Source of the DNA: Lobosporangium transversale | Lineage: Eukaryota > Mortierellomycota > Mortierellomycetes > Mortierellales > Mortierellaceae | Length of the DNA stretch: 64,000 bases | Assembly (NCBI RefSeq): GCF_002105155.1 | Contig: NW_019029017.1 | Coordinates: 186,001-250,000 of the forward strand | Direction: 5' to 3' | In this document: piece by piece, positions 1 through 10,592 of the stretch | How positions within the stretch are numbered: position 1 is the first letter of the stretch | Layout of the letters: the number at the start of each line of letters is the position of its first letter | Program-made: the position numbers and the translations under genes | Notes under the pieces: generated by a model | Databases searched by the model: none | What the model was told of the DNA's origin: nothing | What the model saw: the letters and a program-made list of their open reading frames with translations, nothing else

Positions 1-20
1 ACTACTTTTTGTTCACTCAG

Positions 21-839
21 GTCGACTGTCGAGTGAGAGCACCTGCGGTTTTTTACATGACAGTTGTTCATGTGATTCTGGGCTATATTGTCATTCTCAT
101 CCCCATCATTTTATGCTTGGCTGTCATCCTATGTTTGCCATTGGTGCTCCATATCATGCGTGCTCTGGATCTAGGCCCTGTTGTAGGGGTCAAAGGAGCA
201 ACCGACGAAATGATTGATGCTATCCCAATTGTCAAATATCGCAGACCTGTTGAAGTAGCAACGAATGAGAGCACTCGAAGCACAGTGGTGGATTTAAGTT
301 CGACGGATGATAGGATTGAAGCAGGAACGCCTTTGTCAATCATAGCTCCTACAACTAGCGCTCCATCAGCTGTATTGGGTGCACCCAATTCATCTTCAGT
401 ACCACAGTCTGCACCCCAAACACCAAAGAGAGGTCTATTTGGGTTTTATAAGAGAGGCAAAAAGTTGTCTGGAACGAACAAGAATAGTGATGGGTCTCTA
501 CCCTCACAGGATAGCAATTCGGTCGAATATTTGACGTTGTCAGACCCGCAGGATGCGATTTGTGCGATCTGTCTTTGTGACTATGAGAATGAGGAAGTTT
601 TGCGAAAGATGAACTGTAACCATTACTTTCACAAGGATTGTGTGGATGAATGGCTGCGGTTGAATAGATGCTGTCCACTATGTAAACGCGATATTGAGGA
701 GCTTGCAGGAGTGCGGGAGCCAACAGATACGAACACAGGAACAGGAACACAAGCAACGACCTCTTCACCATTGTCTTCATCACCTTCTCCAACTCTGCCA
801 TCTGTGTCGCAACCTACTATGACTGGATCTCGTTCATGA
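21..839 (+). CDS. RING-H2 zinc finger membrane protein, probable E3 ubiquitin ligase (5' partial)
   Basis: The 3' terminal exon of a gene that begins before the window. A pyrimidine stretch ending in CAG at 18-20 looks like a splice acceptor, so the exon probably opens at 21; no convincing initiator ATG is present. The first ~45 residues contain one or two very hydrophobic segments (TVVHVILGYIVILIPIILCL region), so the protein is membrane-anchored. A Ser/Pro-rich linker follows, then a RING-H2 finger at about residues 180-225 of the visible part, with CAIC, CNHYFH, DC and CPLC supplying the C3H2C3 zinc ligands. TM plus RING-H2 proteins are normally E3 ubiquitin ligases of endomembranes. The C-terminal ~45 residues are Thr/Ser-rich and disordered. 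The substrate cannot be inferred. The exon ends with TGA at 837-839, followed by a poly-A run and AATAAA repeats. Confidence 0.75.
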   Translation, partial: VDCRVRAPAVFYMTVVHVILGYIVILIPIILCLAVILCLPLVLHIMRALDLGPVVGVKGATDEMIDAIPIVKYRRPVEVATNESTRSTVVDLSSTDDRIEAGTPLSIIAPTTSAPSAVLGAPNSSSVPQSAPQTPKRGLFGFYKRGKKLSGTNKNSDGSLPSQDSNSVEYLTLSDPQDAICAICLCDYENEEVLRKMNCNHYFHKDCVDEWLRLNRCCPLCKRDIEELAGVREPTDTNTGTGTQATTSSPLSSSPSPTLPSVSQPTMTGSRS

Positions 840-869
840 TTATCCAGGTGAACATAATCAATTTACGAC

Positions 870-904
<35 letters not shown>

Positions 905-3900
905 TTACAAAGCCTGTGCCTGTAATTGTAAAAATGTATTCTAGAAGAAAATAAATAAATAAATAAATAAAAGACAATGTACGTCATGATCATCGGGGGA
1001 GGTTAAAAAATAAGGGGGCGTAGTGTTCTTTAAAAGTTGTTTGTTAAAAAGTCGAAAGAATGACCGGAGCTTACGACTGTCGAAACTTCACCATTGTACT
1101 TTCTTGGTCCAAAAATGGACTGGATTGTCAAGAAGTTTGTTCATTACGTGAGGCACTTGAGCAGCTACATGTACTTGCAATACTTTAAAGGGCATGGTTC
1201 AAAAACAAAAACAAAAGATCCCCTATTTTTTTTTTTTCTTTTCTTTTTTACTTCTCACAATAAGTATATATCCGTATATGGTATGTGGCAGGCCATTAGT
1301 TAACGCCATGATGTTGTCTGTTCTTTCCCTTTGTACTCCAAGGGACGAGGTACTTAAAGAAAGAGAGAGAGGAGAGATGATGTTCATGCATTTTGAGAGA
1401 TTATAGGCAATGACGGACAAACATCAACTCAACCGAGAAGGACGCAGATGTTGTTGATATGCTGATAGAGCATAAATATAAACAAAGAGTTTGTTCGATT
1501 ATTATTATTATTATTATTATTATTTTGTCTATCACCGAGTAATGACTTGCCTAGCAATAATCATGCACAATGTGGAAGGAGAGAGAGTCTGTTGTGAAAA
1601 GATAAATAATAAGAAGGTACAATAGTCCGCAAAATAAATAAGAAAACGATGCCAAAGAGTAAATAGAAAACAAAGGTGCTCTATGTTCATGTATGATGTA
1701 TAATATAATATATTCATGATGAGTTTAGTTAGTGAGGGTTCCAACAGAGCTTTAAACTGCTCATGGAGATTCCTCATGACAATTAACTCCAGATCCGTTA
1801 TTCAGAACAAATTTCTTTCATCTTTGAAAAGTAACGCCTACACACATTATATTTACAAAACTTGTACACAACAGGAAAAGGCTACAAAAAAAAAAGCGCA
1901 ACTTTGCTAGCCTAGAGATCACAAAGATTGTCAATATGATATAAACATATTTGTGTAGTTCTACTGAACAATGTCGCTGAACCATGCATAAAACAATGTT
2001 GTATGTCGAATGCGAAAAGTAACAAGTATGGGGAGGATCCTTTTTTTTTTTTTTTTTTTTTTTTCTTTCTAGAGTGATATAAAGAATAAAAAAGAGGAGT
2101 TGGCCTTGCGCTCAAGCCAACAGGTTCTCTTGGAGTGGATCATTGTTCCTTTTCTTTTTTTTTACTATTGTCCCCACTAATGTAGCATATAAACGTTCTT
2201 GTAAAAAAAAAACCGTTGGAATGCTATTTTGGTTGAGATATCATATTATTATATCATTATTGTTTGTTAGTGCAAATTTCTAATACGAAACACGCTTCGA
2301 CGCGATTTTTTTTCTTCTCCTAATGAAGGATATACAAAATTAAAGAATCGTGGTGTCTTATGAGGTAGACCTGGAATTATGGGGAAAGAGAGAGAGAAGG
2401 GAACTGGAGGGAAAGGCGGGGCAGCGAGAGTAGGATGAAGGAGAGAAGAAGGCTTTAGATGAGAAAAGGTTCAATGTTGCAGAATAAAAGAAATGAGGCG
2501 TTAATTGGAACAGGATCTTGACAACCCTTGCTTTGTATACGACAAGTATAATAATATACATGTGTGTATAATTTGATCCTTCTCACCTTTTTTTTTTTTT
2601 TTTTTTTTTTTTTTCCCGTAACAAGTTCTCCTTTTTTTTTTTTTTTTTTTTTCTGCTGCAGACCCATGGTCAGTCGGACAAAATGCATAATGGGTGGACT
2701 TTTTTTTCTTTTTGAAATGGGCAACATTTTCAGATACAATAGTCGATTGACTTGATTTGCATTGACAATAGAGCTGCAGGAAGGTAAAGTAGGAAAGAGA
2801 ACACACACAACAAAGTTTCCATCCCATTCGTCCTCTGTCGCTTTGTACCTCCATCCTATCCCTTCTGGGCAACGATCCTTCACCCTTTTTTTTTTTTTTT
2901 TTCTCTTGACTCGAACATCTTTTTCGTCCTTATATGATTGTTCCCAGGTGGCTGGCAAGTTGTCATTCTACTCTTTGCTTATATGCTTGTCATCTTTTTC
3001 CCCCACATTTTTTTGATGTTGTTTATAGTATTTACATGTATATATGCATGAAGCTGGTTGGAACTTGAACCTTGGACAAACATTTTGTTTCGTTATCAAT
3101 TTCTCCACTTGCATCTTTTTTTTTTTTTTTTTTTAAAGACTCTTTGTCCGAGCTGAATCTATCGTGTTACAGAGAATTGTACTCCATGGCTTGTACATGT
3201 ACCTGACAGGTATGTTCGCTAGCCCTTGAAGTAGGGAATCAGAGATTGTTTTAACCTTGGTGTTTGTTCCCATTTTCCCGATTATTTTTGAAAAAGGGAA
3301 CAATGCGTTTCTCCCTTCTGTTCTCTCCTTCTCTCCTTCTCTCCTTCTCATCTCTTACTCACCATCATTGGAGGACAATAGTTCCATCTCCTACACGCCT
3401 AGAAAAATCTCGACCGTTTTTTTTTTTTTTTTTTTTTTCCATGCTCTCTTTATTTTTGCATCTTTTGTACGAGTGAACTTGAAGTATGTGATCAGTCCTG
3501 TCGTACATACTTCACACGTCCCTTACCCACAATCACCCCTTTTAGGGACTTTTTTTTTTTTTTTTTTTTTTGAAGTCATTGCCTCTCATCCTCTCATCTT
3601 CGCCTTTCTTTCTTGCCTTTCTACTTTTTATTATTATTATTACTATCATCATTATCACCTTTTTTTTCATTCATTCTTCGTTTCTGTGCTTTTTATTACA
3701 ACCAGATTCAACAACTCAGATTTCACAACAACCGTTTCTTCCTTTACTTCATCACTTCACAGTCCTTTTTAGTTGACAGTTGGTAAGTGTCTACGCTCAG
3801 TACACGCTTTTCTCTGTTTCTTTAGGCCTAATTGGCTCAGGGCCCATTCCCAGTCCAAAGCGACCCAGATTTTAATCCAAATCAATACGACATGACTTGA

Positions 3901-4401
3901 CCTTTATTTCATTTGTACTACTATACTTCAACTTTCCCAGTCATCACTGTCTCGCACCCTGCCTTCTTTTTTTTTTTTTTTTTTTACTTTGTGTGTTCCA
4001 AAGCATTGCTTCCATATCTCCAATTCTCACACCCTTTTTGCTTTGTCGGATTCCCCTGATCTGCTTTTGGGTTGTGTGCTCATTTGATTCCACACTATTT
4101 AAACTACTTCACTCCATTCACTATAAATAACAACTTCAGCAAATAAACAAACGATCCACTCGCACTTTTTTTTATTTCTTTTTTCTTTTTTCTCCTATAT
4201 TTCTTTCTTTTCTTACTTTCTTTCTTTCTTTCTTTCTCTCTGCAATCTTCCATTGTACTCATTCTATCTTGACTTTCTTTTTCTTTTCCTTTTTTTTTTA
4301 TTCTTCTTCAATCGCATCGAATCCATATTTTCCATTGTTTCCAATCGTTGATTTTTTTCAATCCGACTGTTCCTAAAATTTGTTCTTCTACAATTCTGCG
4401 T
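840..4401. other. Long non-coding interval, pyrimidine-rich toward the BUB2 gene
   Basis: No gene is supported in these 3.5 kb. Every open frame is short and made of poly-Lys or poly-Phe stretches encoded by A or T runs. Visible content: a poly-A run at 873-901, an (ATAA)n tract near 948-970 containing AATAAA signals for the upstream gene, an ATT microsatellite at about 1499-1524, and T runs at about 2041-2064, 2588-2614, 2632-2652, 3117-3134, 3418-3438 and 3549-3571. From about 2880 to 4340 the + strand is strongly C/T-rich, with CTTT repeats near 4215-4240. This is consistent with a promoter or 5' leader for the gene starting at 4402. An unseen UTR exon or ncRNA cannot be excluded. Confidence 0.5.
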
Positions 4402-6526
4402 ATGGGGATTGTAGACCAACCTGAGCTGATCCTTTCAACAACTACAGCAGCCACAGCAGCTACAGCAACTACAGCAACAATAGCAATAATAGCAACAGCA
4501 ACAGCAACAACAACAACGACAATCATCTGTATCCATTCTGCTATTTCTACAACCTCCAAACCTCATTGCAGGACTAGGACTATGCGTACCGCTACGCCGG
4601 GATTCGAGTCTGCACTTCACACCCACCACACACACCATCACCATTCCCACCTATCACACCTTTCACACCTTTCACACCAACCTGTGCTCATTACCACAAC
4701 GACGGGATCTGCTCTTGACACATCGGTTCCTGAGCAAAGGCTCAAACACCGGTTGCACAAGATCATTAGGATCCCATCGAATGTGGCCCAAACACATTCT
4801 CGCATGACTCCCATCAAACTCAGCATTAGTCGTCTTGACCGACGGAAACCACTCACCGGCCTGAAACTCAATCCTTCTCTTTCAAGCACGCCCGATGCTC
4901 TAGTCCCTATTATGAAGTCTAATAGTTCGAGCGTGTTTGTAGCAGAGTCGGTCGCGCAACCGACCAGCACAGCCACCGTTCCTATTATGACTGCAACTAC
5001 AGCAATAGGAATTATTGATCGAGGCGAAGTAGACGAAGGAATCGGAGGTACAATGGCGGAGATAAAAGAGGAAAACTCAATGTTGTCACTGAACCTTGGA
5101 AGCACCTTGGCAACACTCGCTACTACTTCGATTGTAGCAGCTGATGATCCAACTTTCTTGAGAGGAAAAAATGAGACACAACATCATCACCATGGATCTA
5201 GAAATAGCAGCAGCAGTAGTGGTACAAAACATGACATCGATGTTGAGGACAGCAGTGACGACAAGAAAAACAAGGGATATGACACTCAAATGGCTCCTCC
5301 TCGCGAAGGCTTTACTGTCTCGACCTCGCTTTTTGCTAGAGTCAAGGCTAGAGTTCTTCAGCAGAGTAGTCCAAAGCAATCTCGAAATCAGCGTTCTACT
5401 ACCCAAAAACAATCGTCGCCAGAAGAGAGTCGTGGTAGTAACCAGGAGGAGAATTTGACCACGGTCTCTGTAAAGGGGTCCAAAATTGACTCTGCAGAGG
5501 TGGAGAGCAATGCGAGCCATAGTAACCCCAATACACTTTCTTCGGGGACCAACCATTTCAATGACTGTGTGCAACATGATCAAGATCGGGATAGTGACAG
5601 CACAGCAACGGATTTAGAAGACATTACAGCGATGGCGATAGCAGCAGCATCATCAGCCCGCTTCCGTCAGCGTAAATATTCCTTTGGACCTCATTATAAT
5701 GCTGTTGTGATGAACCCAAATAATAATAGTCATGGTGATGATGATTACAACAGCGGGTTAGACCATCAGATGAACAAAAGCAGTATCATCGATGAGTGGG
5801 ATACAAGCGCACTGACAAAAGCAGAGCATGCGATGGCAGAGTTGATAATTACTGAAGAAATTATGGAGGAGCGGGAGGAGGATGAGGTCATCCTAATCAA
5901 CGATCTGGCTGACAAGGAACAAGATCCTGTTCAGCTCTTTGAACAGGTTTTGACCCGACACCATCTGACTGAAGAGGCGATAACAGCGTCATTACAGGAA
6001 TTGAGACAGTTGATCCTCGCATTCGGTATTCCTGATCAGGTACAGTCAACTTTTTTTATTTCTTTTATATTTTTATATTTTTTATTGCCATTGATTGCAT
6101 TGCATTGCATGATAATGAAATACGCAAAGAGTAAGAAGGAGCAATGCTTTATTTCACTTCTTTGATCATTACCATCCCTGTTTTGTCATCCTTTTTTGAG
6201 TATTATTACATTTCCTGTCGTTTGTAAAAAAGAGTTAATTATTCTATTTGCTCAGAGCAAAAAGAAAACAAAAACAAAAACAACCTTCCAGCAAAGCTTA
6301 GTTGGAAACAAATTACCTTTCCACTCCCCCCCTTTTCCCTGTCTCTAGTAGGATGCTATCAATCTGAGCGTTCTGTTGTCATCGATGTCACCGTTGTTGT
6401 CATCGTTCTTTTAGTGTCTTTTTTTTTTTTTTTTTTTTTTTCTAATTTTTATTTTATCTGTATTACACGATTCTTCTTTTTTTTTTTTTTCTGTCTGATG
6501 ATGAATGGGTTAACTGTGCGGCATTG

Positions 6527-6561
<35 letters not shown>

Positions 6562-7620
6562 CTCAACGGTTTTTTTTTAAAAGAGTAAAAAAGAGATTCC
6601 TCACCACATGCACATGTAAGAAGAGGAAAACAACGAGAGAAGCAATGCCAAAGTATCCTTTCATTCTGCCATCATTTTTTTCATTTACTTATTGGCAATT
6701 TACTGTGGACCACACAGACCACATAGGCCACACAGACCACATATTACGCATAGTTGCACAAAGGAAAACCCATTGGCTCTTCCTCCTTCCAATTCTTTTT
6801 CACATGGATTGTTATATCATCTTTCCTGTGGGTAGAATAGAGCAGAGTTTTCCGTGGCTCCATGAATTTTTCTTTTCTTTTCTTCAAATTCATTGCTTCT
6901 TGTCTATAAGCTTTTAAGGGAAAGGCAAAGAAGAAAAGAGAGAGAAAGAAAGAGAGACCAATCAAACAACAAACAACAAATAACAAAACAACAGCCATCC
7001 ACCTAAACAAACAAACAAAAAGTAGGGCTGGAGAACATCGTTAAAGTTCTCTTTTTATTTATTCTTGTGTGTACAAGGAAAGATCAATGCTTCCTCCCGT
7101 TGTATTAGAATCAGGATACTTGAGAGAGAGAGAGAGAGAGATAACAAGAAAAAAGTCCTTCCTCACCCATGGCTATGACATCGCTTTCCTTGTTATATTC
7201 ACTCTTTATTTCTGTGCTTCTTTTGTCTTTTCATCTTTTTTATCATATTATTTACTTCTACAAATGGTATCCATATTAACTTTTTTTTTCTTTTTCTTTT
7301 CCTTTTTCCTTCCCTTCTTTCTGATAAAAAAAAAAAAAAAAAAAAAAATGAGCTTAGCCAAAAGACCAGTCCAAGTCATCATTGATCCGCGGCAAGTGCT
7401 GGAAATTGCTTTTGGAGGTGCATCATGTCTCTGCACAAGAATACGTCTCATTAGTGAAGCAAGGCAAACCCGAGGAATACGACAAAATCCGAAATGATAC
7501 CTTTCGCACCTTAGCCACGGACCGTAAGTTTACGGATGTGGTTGAGGAAGATAGCTTGATTCGCGTCCTTTGTGCCTTTGCTTGGAGCACACAAGGTAAG
7601 ACGAAATATAGGGATTGACC

Positions 7621-7658
<38 letters not shown>

Positions 7659-8110
7659 CGTATCTCGATGCTATCATTTGTTTAACAAGAGAATTTACCA
7701 CTCTATATCTTTACTTTCCTCTTCAATTACTTAGCTACGACAGCCCTTGAATCGGACGTATCGTTTACTTATGTACAGGGAATGAATGTGCTGGCCGCTC
7801 CATTCCTGTACACGATGTCTGAGATGGAGGCATTCTACTCGTACTCCAACTTGATCAGATATTGTTGTCCACTCTATGTCCAGCCTGCACTCCAGGGCGT
7901 TCATTGCGGTACTAAGGTATGTGGTATTAAGAGCACGTTATTGCTTGTTTTCCAAGGCTGTAACGTCATTTAAACAAACTGAACATGTTATTTTTCACTC
8001 TCTTGATCATTTACAGTTGCTCGAAGAGTGCTTACGTAAGATCGATAATGAACTCTACGAATATCTAAAGTCAAAGAACTTGTCTGCTGAAGTGTATGCA
8101 TTTCCATGTA

Positions 8111-8141
<31 letters not shown>

Positions 8142-8778
8142 GGTTTTGTTTTTTAGTACATATTAGTGCTTATTATGCATTGAGTTTTTGTTTAGTTTCT
8201 TACGAGACAATGCATGGCACATGAGCGCACAAGGTCTTTCACTTACTAGTTTTTTATTTTCTTATTTTTCTATTTTGCAAATGGAATGATATTGTGACAT
8301 AATATAGCTGTGTTGACTCTTTGTGCATGCACACCTCCATTGGAACAGGCACTACAGCTGTGGGATTTTTTGCTGGCCTGGGGCATCCACCTCAACATCA
8401 TTTGCATCATTGCGCAGCTGTATTTGATCCGTGATGAGCTTTTAAGCCACGCCAGGTACCTTTTTGTTTTTTATTTTTTAAATTTATCCATTGTTGCATG
8501 GGGCAACGATCGAAGATAAAAAAAAAGAAAAAAAAAGAAAAACTCATACTTGTAGTGTGGCATACTGACATTTCACTCATTCTACTTTACTTTCTTTTTT
8601 TCTTTTTTTTTTTTTTTTAAAAAGTCCGATGAAGCTTTTACGTATTTTTCCAGACCTGGATGCGGACAAGATTATTCGGGAGACGATCAGGATGATCAAA
8701 CTCTTGCCGGACGAGCTGTACGATCTCCTGGTGCGTCACCCCTATGATCCAACGGTTGCGGAGCAAATTAACTGGTGA
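4402..8778 (+). CDS. BUB2: Bub2/Cdc16-type TBC domain Rab-GAP, mitotic exit/septation checkpoint
   Basis: Two-component GAP subunit (with Bfa1/Byr4) that holds the spindle-pole GTPase Tem1/Spg1 inactive. Exons read as 4402-6039, 7370-7595, 7735-7916, 8017-8107, 8308-8455 and 8625-8778, total 812 aa. The C-terminal ~300 aa match the family throughout: YEKIRNDTFRTLATD-like, FTYVQGMNVLAAPFLYTM, CPLYVQP, SKNLSAEVYAFP, LCACTPPLEQ.LQLWDFLLAWG and IAQLYLIRDEL. Exon 1 ends with LRQLILAFGIPD, the usual start of the Bub2 homology, which links it to exon 2 over a 1330 bp intron. The first ~490 aa are low-complexity (Thr/Ala run from CAG/ACA repeats, a His-rich HTHHTHHHH stretch, Ser-rich and acidic parts) and are absent from typical ~300-350 aa family members. 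An in-frame ATG at 5833 would give a conventional length. Exon joins 2-6 are secure; the N-terminus and first intron are less so. Confidence 0.85.
6040..7369 (+). other. Unusually long BUB2 intron 1
   Basis: Inferred intron between CCTGATCAG|GTACAG and GACCAG|TCCAAG. Its 1330 bp is about ten times the other introns in the gene. It carries T runs at about 6417-6440, 6477-6490 and 6532-6561, a duplicated CCACACAGACCACATA-like motif at 6708-6745, a GA repeat near 7121-7142, and a T-run (7279 on) followed by an A-run (7326-7348). An ATG at 7348 opens a short frame into exon 2 sequence, but in the wrong frame for the TBC domain. I see no additional exon. Confidence 0.5.
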
Positions 8779-9301
8779 AAAACCGTCTTATTTGCTTTGT
8801 TGTTTCTTTGTTTGTTGTTGTACTTGTTTACCATAATCTCTCTCTCTCTTTTTATATATATATATATCATATTTGATCATTTTGCGCATCTATCCATTTC
8901 CTTTTAGTTGTAGTCCTGTTTTGTTTCTTGTATTATCATATAGATCCATATTCCATGCATTTTCGTTAGTTATATATATATATATATATATTATTTTTAA
9001 GGCGCTGTATTATTACAAAATATCTAATATACCAAGTCATTTCACCAGTTGTTTCAAAAGAAAAGAAAAGAAAGCCATAAAGAGTTATATATTTTATTTC
9101 TTATTCCTATTATGTTTCTTTTTTTTTTTTTTTTTTTTTTTGTTTCTGTTTATTAAGGAAAAAAAAAAAAAAAAAAAAAAAAAAGATCTGTACAAGGGAT
9201 GTAATGAATGGTTGCCCAGCCAGAGTTGTCTATGGGAAAATATATGCAGTGCATAGACGTAGAGTTTAGAGTTTAAAGTTCTTTGATATCTCTTATTACC
9301 A
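8779..9301. other. Convergent 3' intergenic region between BUB2 and ZIM17
   Basis: No gene. It holds two TA microsatellites (about 8848-8868 and 8972-8990) and a T-run at about 9120-9141 followed by an A-run at about 9160-9184. The runs could fold as a hairpin between the two convergent transcription units. Confidence 0.5.
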
Positions 9302-10240
9302 TTAGTTCTCTTTGGACTGCTGATCAACTATTTGTTGACTCTTCTTTATACTCTCTTCCTCCTGCTCAAGGATCTCCTTTGGGATCCATTCCAACATGCC
9401 CTCTGCAGCATTTTCTAGAGCCAATTCCATCTCTGTCTTGGGTTGGTGACCTTTGGTTGAATGAAGGGTAGTGTCGTTATTGTTTGTCAAAGGCGATGAG
9501 GTCTCACCATCCTTAACCAATTGATAGTCCCTTGTGAACTTCCTGACGGTCTCACCATGTTCCTTAACAAGATCCTCGACTGTGACGCCCCGGGTCTTGA
9601 ACCAACCGAGATGATCGGCAATCAAATGTCTGTTTTTACAATGATCACATTGCATAATAACGACACCGTGATTATAAGCATGTTTGGACATGGTCTTGTG
9701 AGAACGGTGGTTGCAAACTGTGCAAGTGAAACCAATCAGTAGCCGGGCCTTTGGATCTGTGTTGGGAGGGATTGGATTCTGATGTTGATGTTGGAATCCA
9801 TCGTCCCCCATTACTTTAGCTTTAACTTTGGTACTTGTGGCTTCTTCTTCTTCTTCTTTTTCCAAGGTCTCTTTTGTAGGGTGAAGATCGTTATTGACAT
9901 TGTTATAATTGTTTCGTTGGTGTTGATCCAGTGTACGGATGGAGACATGATATAGACGGAGACTAAGGGTAGGATAGGATCCAGATATTGACAATGGCAA
10001 TGGTAATGGTGGTAGTAATGATGATAATCTGTTCGGTCTTGAGGATGGCAGACAATTACGGGCAAGAGATAATAGAGAGGATCGAGAAGAGGATCTGATC
10101 AGATGTCCATGGTTTGTACAGTGTGCAGCTGCAGTTGTAGAGCGAGTTGAGAAGGATCGGAAAGAGCCTTTCGATACTACTCCAGCTGTTGTTTGCATAG
10201 AATGGAGGAGGGTTGGTATTCCGTGCATGGTTCTGTTCAT
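9302..10240 (-). CDS. ZIM17: Mitochondrial DNL-type zinc finger protein (Hsp70 escort protein Zim17/Tim15)
   Basis: Single exon, 312 aa. Zim17/Hep1 keeps mitochondrial Hsp70 (Ssc1) soluble in the matrix and so supports protein import and folding. The DNL zinc ribbon occupies about residues 165-235: LIGFTCTVCNHRSHKTMSK, then VIMQCDHCKNRHLIADHLGW, giving two CxxC knuckles and the conserved HLIADHLGWF stretch; the family's DNL signature is represented by GVTVEDLVKEHGE. The first ~110 residues are rich in Ser, Arg and Leu with almost no acidic residues, as expected for a mitochondrial presequence. The ATG at 10238-10240 is the first in frame. It is transcribed divergently from the UPS1-like gene, another mitochondrial protein gene. 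An acidic Glu-rich stretch separates presequence and finger; the C-terminal ~70 aa are unconserved. Confidence 0.9.
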   Translation of the reverse strand: MNRTMHGIPTLLHSMQTTAGVVSKGSFRSFSTRSTTAAAHCTNHGHLIRSSSRSSLLSLARNCLPSSRPNRLSSLLPPLPLPLSISGSYPTLSLRLYHVSIRTLDQHQRNNYNNVNNDLHPTKETLEKEEEEEATSTKVKAKVMGDDGFQHQHQNPIPPNTDPKARLLIGFTCTVCNHRSHKTMSKHAYNHGVVIMQCDHCKNRHLIADHLGWFKTRGVTVEDLVKEHGETVRKFTRDYQLVKDGETSSPLTNNNDTTLHSTKGHQPKTEMELALENAAEGMLEWIPKEILEQEEESIKKSQQIVDQQSKEN

Positions 10241-10592
10241 GACTCTGTTGGGTTGTATAGAACGACTGCGGAGGTTAGTGAGTAAAATGTAAAGGGTAAA
10301 GGGTAAAGGGTAAAGGGTAAAGGGAAAAGGGAAAAGGGAAAAAGGATGAGCCTCTCCGGAAGAAGAGAAAAAGAAACAATGAAGGAATCAAGTAAAAATT
10401 AAAGTCACGCGGGCAGCTTCTTCCGTACCAGATCTACAAAAGAGATTTCTCCTCACATTCACACACAATCAAACAATCAACCCGCATTTCTTTCTTTACT
10501 TTGCTGTTTTCTAGCATACTCCTGTATATATATTTTTTTGTATTTTTTTTTTTTTTGTTTCTTCTTCATTGTTCATCCTTTTTGATCCAATC
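10241..10592. promoter_or_regulatory. Shared divergent promoter of ZIM17 and UPS1-like genes
   Basis: 352 bp between the two start codons of divergent nuclear genes for mitochondrial proteins. It contains a tandem GGGTAAA array (see separate entry) and a short CT-rich leader before 10593. No TATA box is obvious. Co-regulation is an inference from arrangement. Confidence 0.45.
10289..10344 (+). repeat. Tandem (GGGTAAA)n grading into (GGGAAAA)n
   Basis: About four copies of the 7-mer GGGTAAA followed by about three of a GGGAAAA variant, immediately upstream of ZIM17 in the divergent promoter. Directly visible in the sequence. Confidence 0.85.

Noticed and set aside
2455-2958. Minus-strand open frames with long Lys runs
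   Set aside because: They owe their length to poly-T tracts on the plus strand; there is no domain-like sequence, and overlapping frames in both directions are equally good.
3257-3772. Plus-strand 171-codon frame rich in Phe, Ser and Leu
   Set aside because: It simply reads the C/T-rich leader of the BUB2 gene; poly-Phe comes from T runs and nothing resembles a protein.
10289-10344. GGGTAAA array as an interstitial telomere
   Set aside because: The unit differs from the usual fungal TTAGGG telomere, is short and grades into GGGAAAA, so slippage in a promoter is a simpler explanation.
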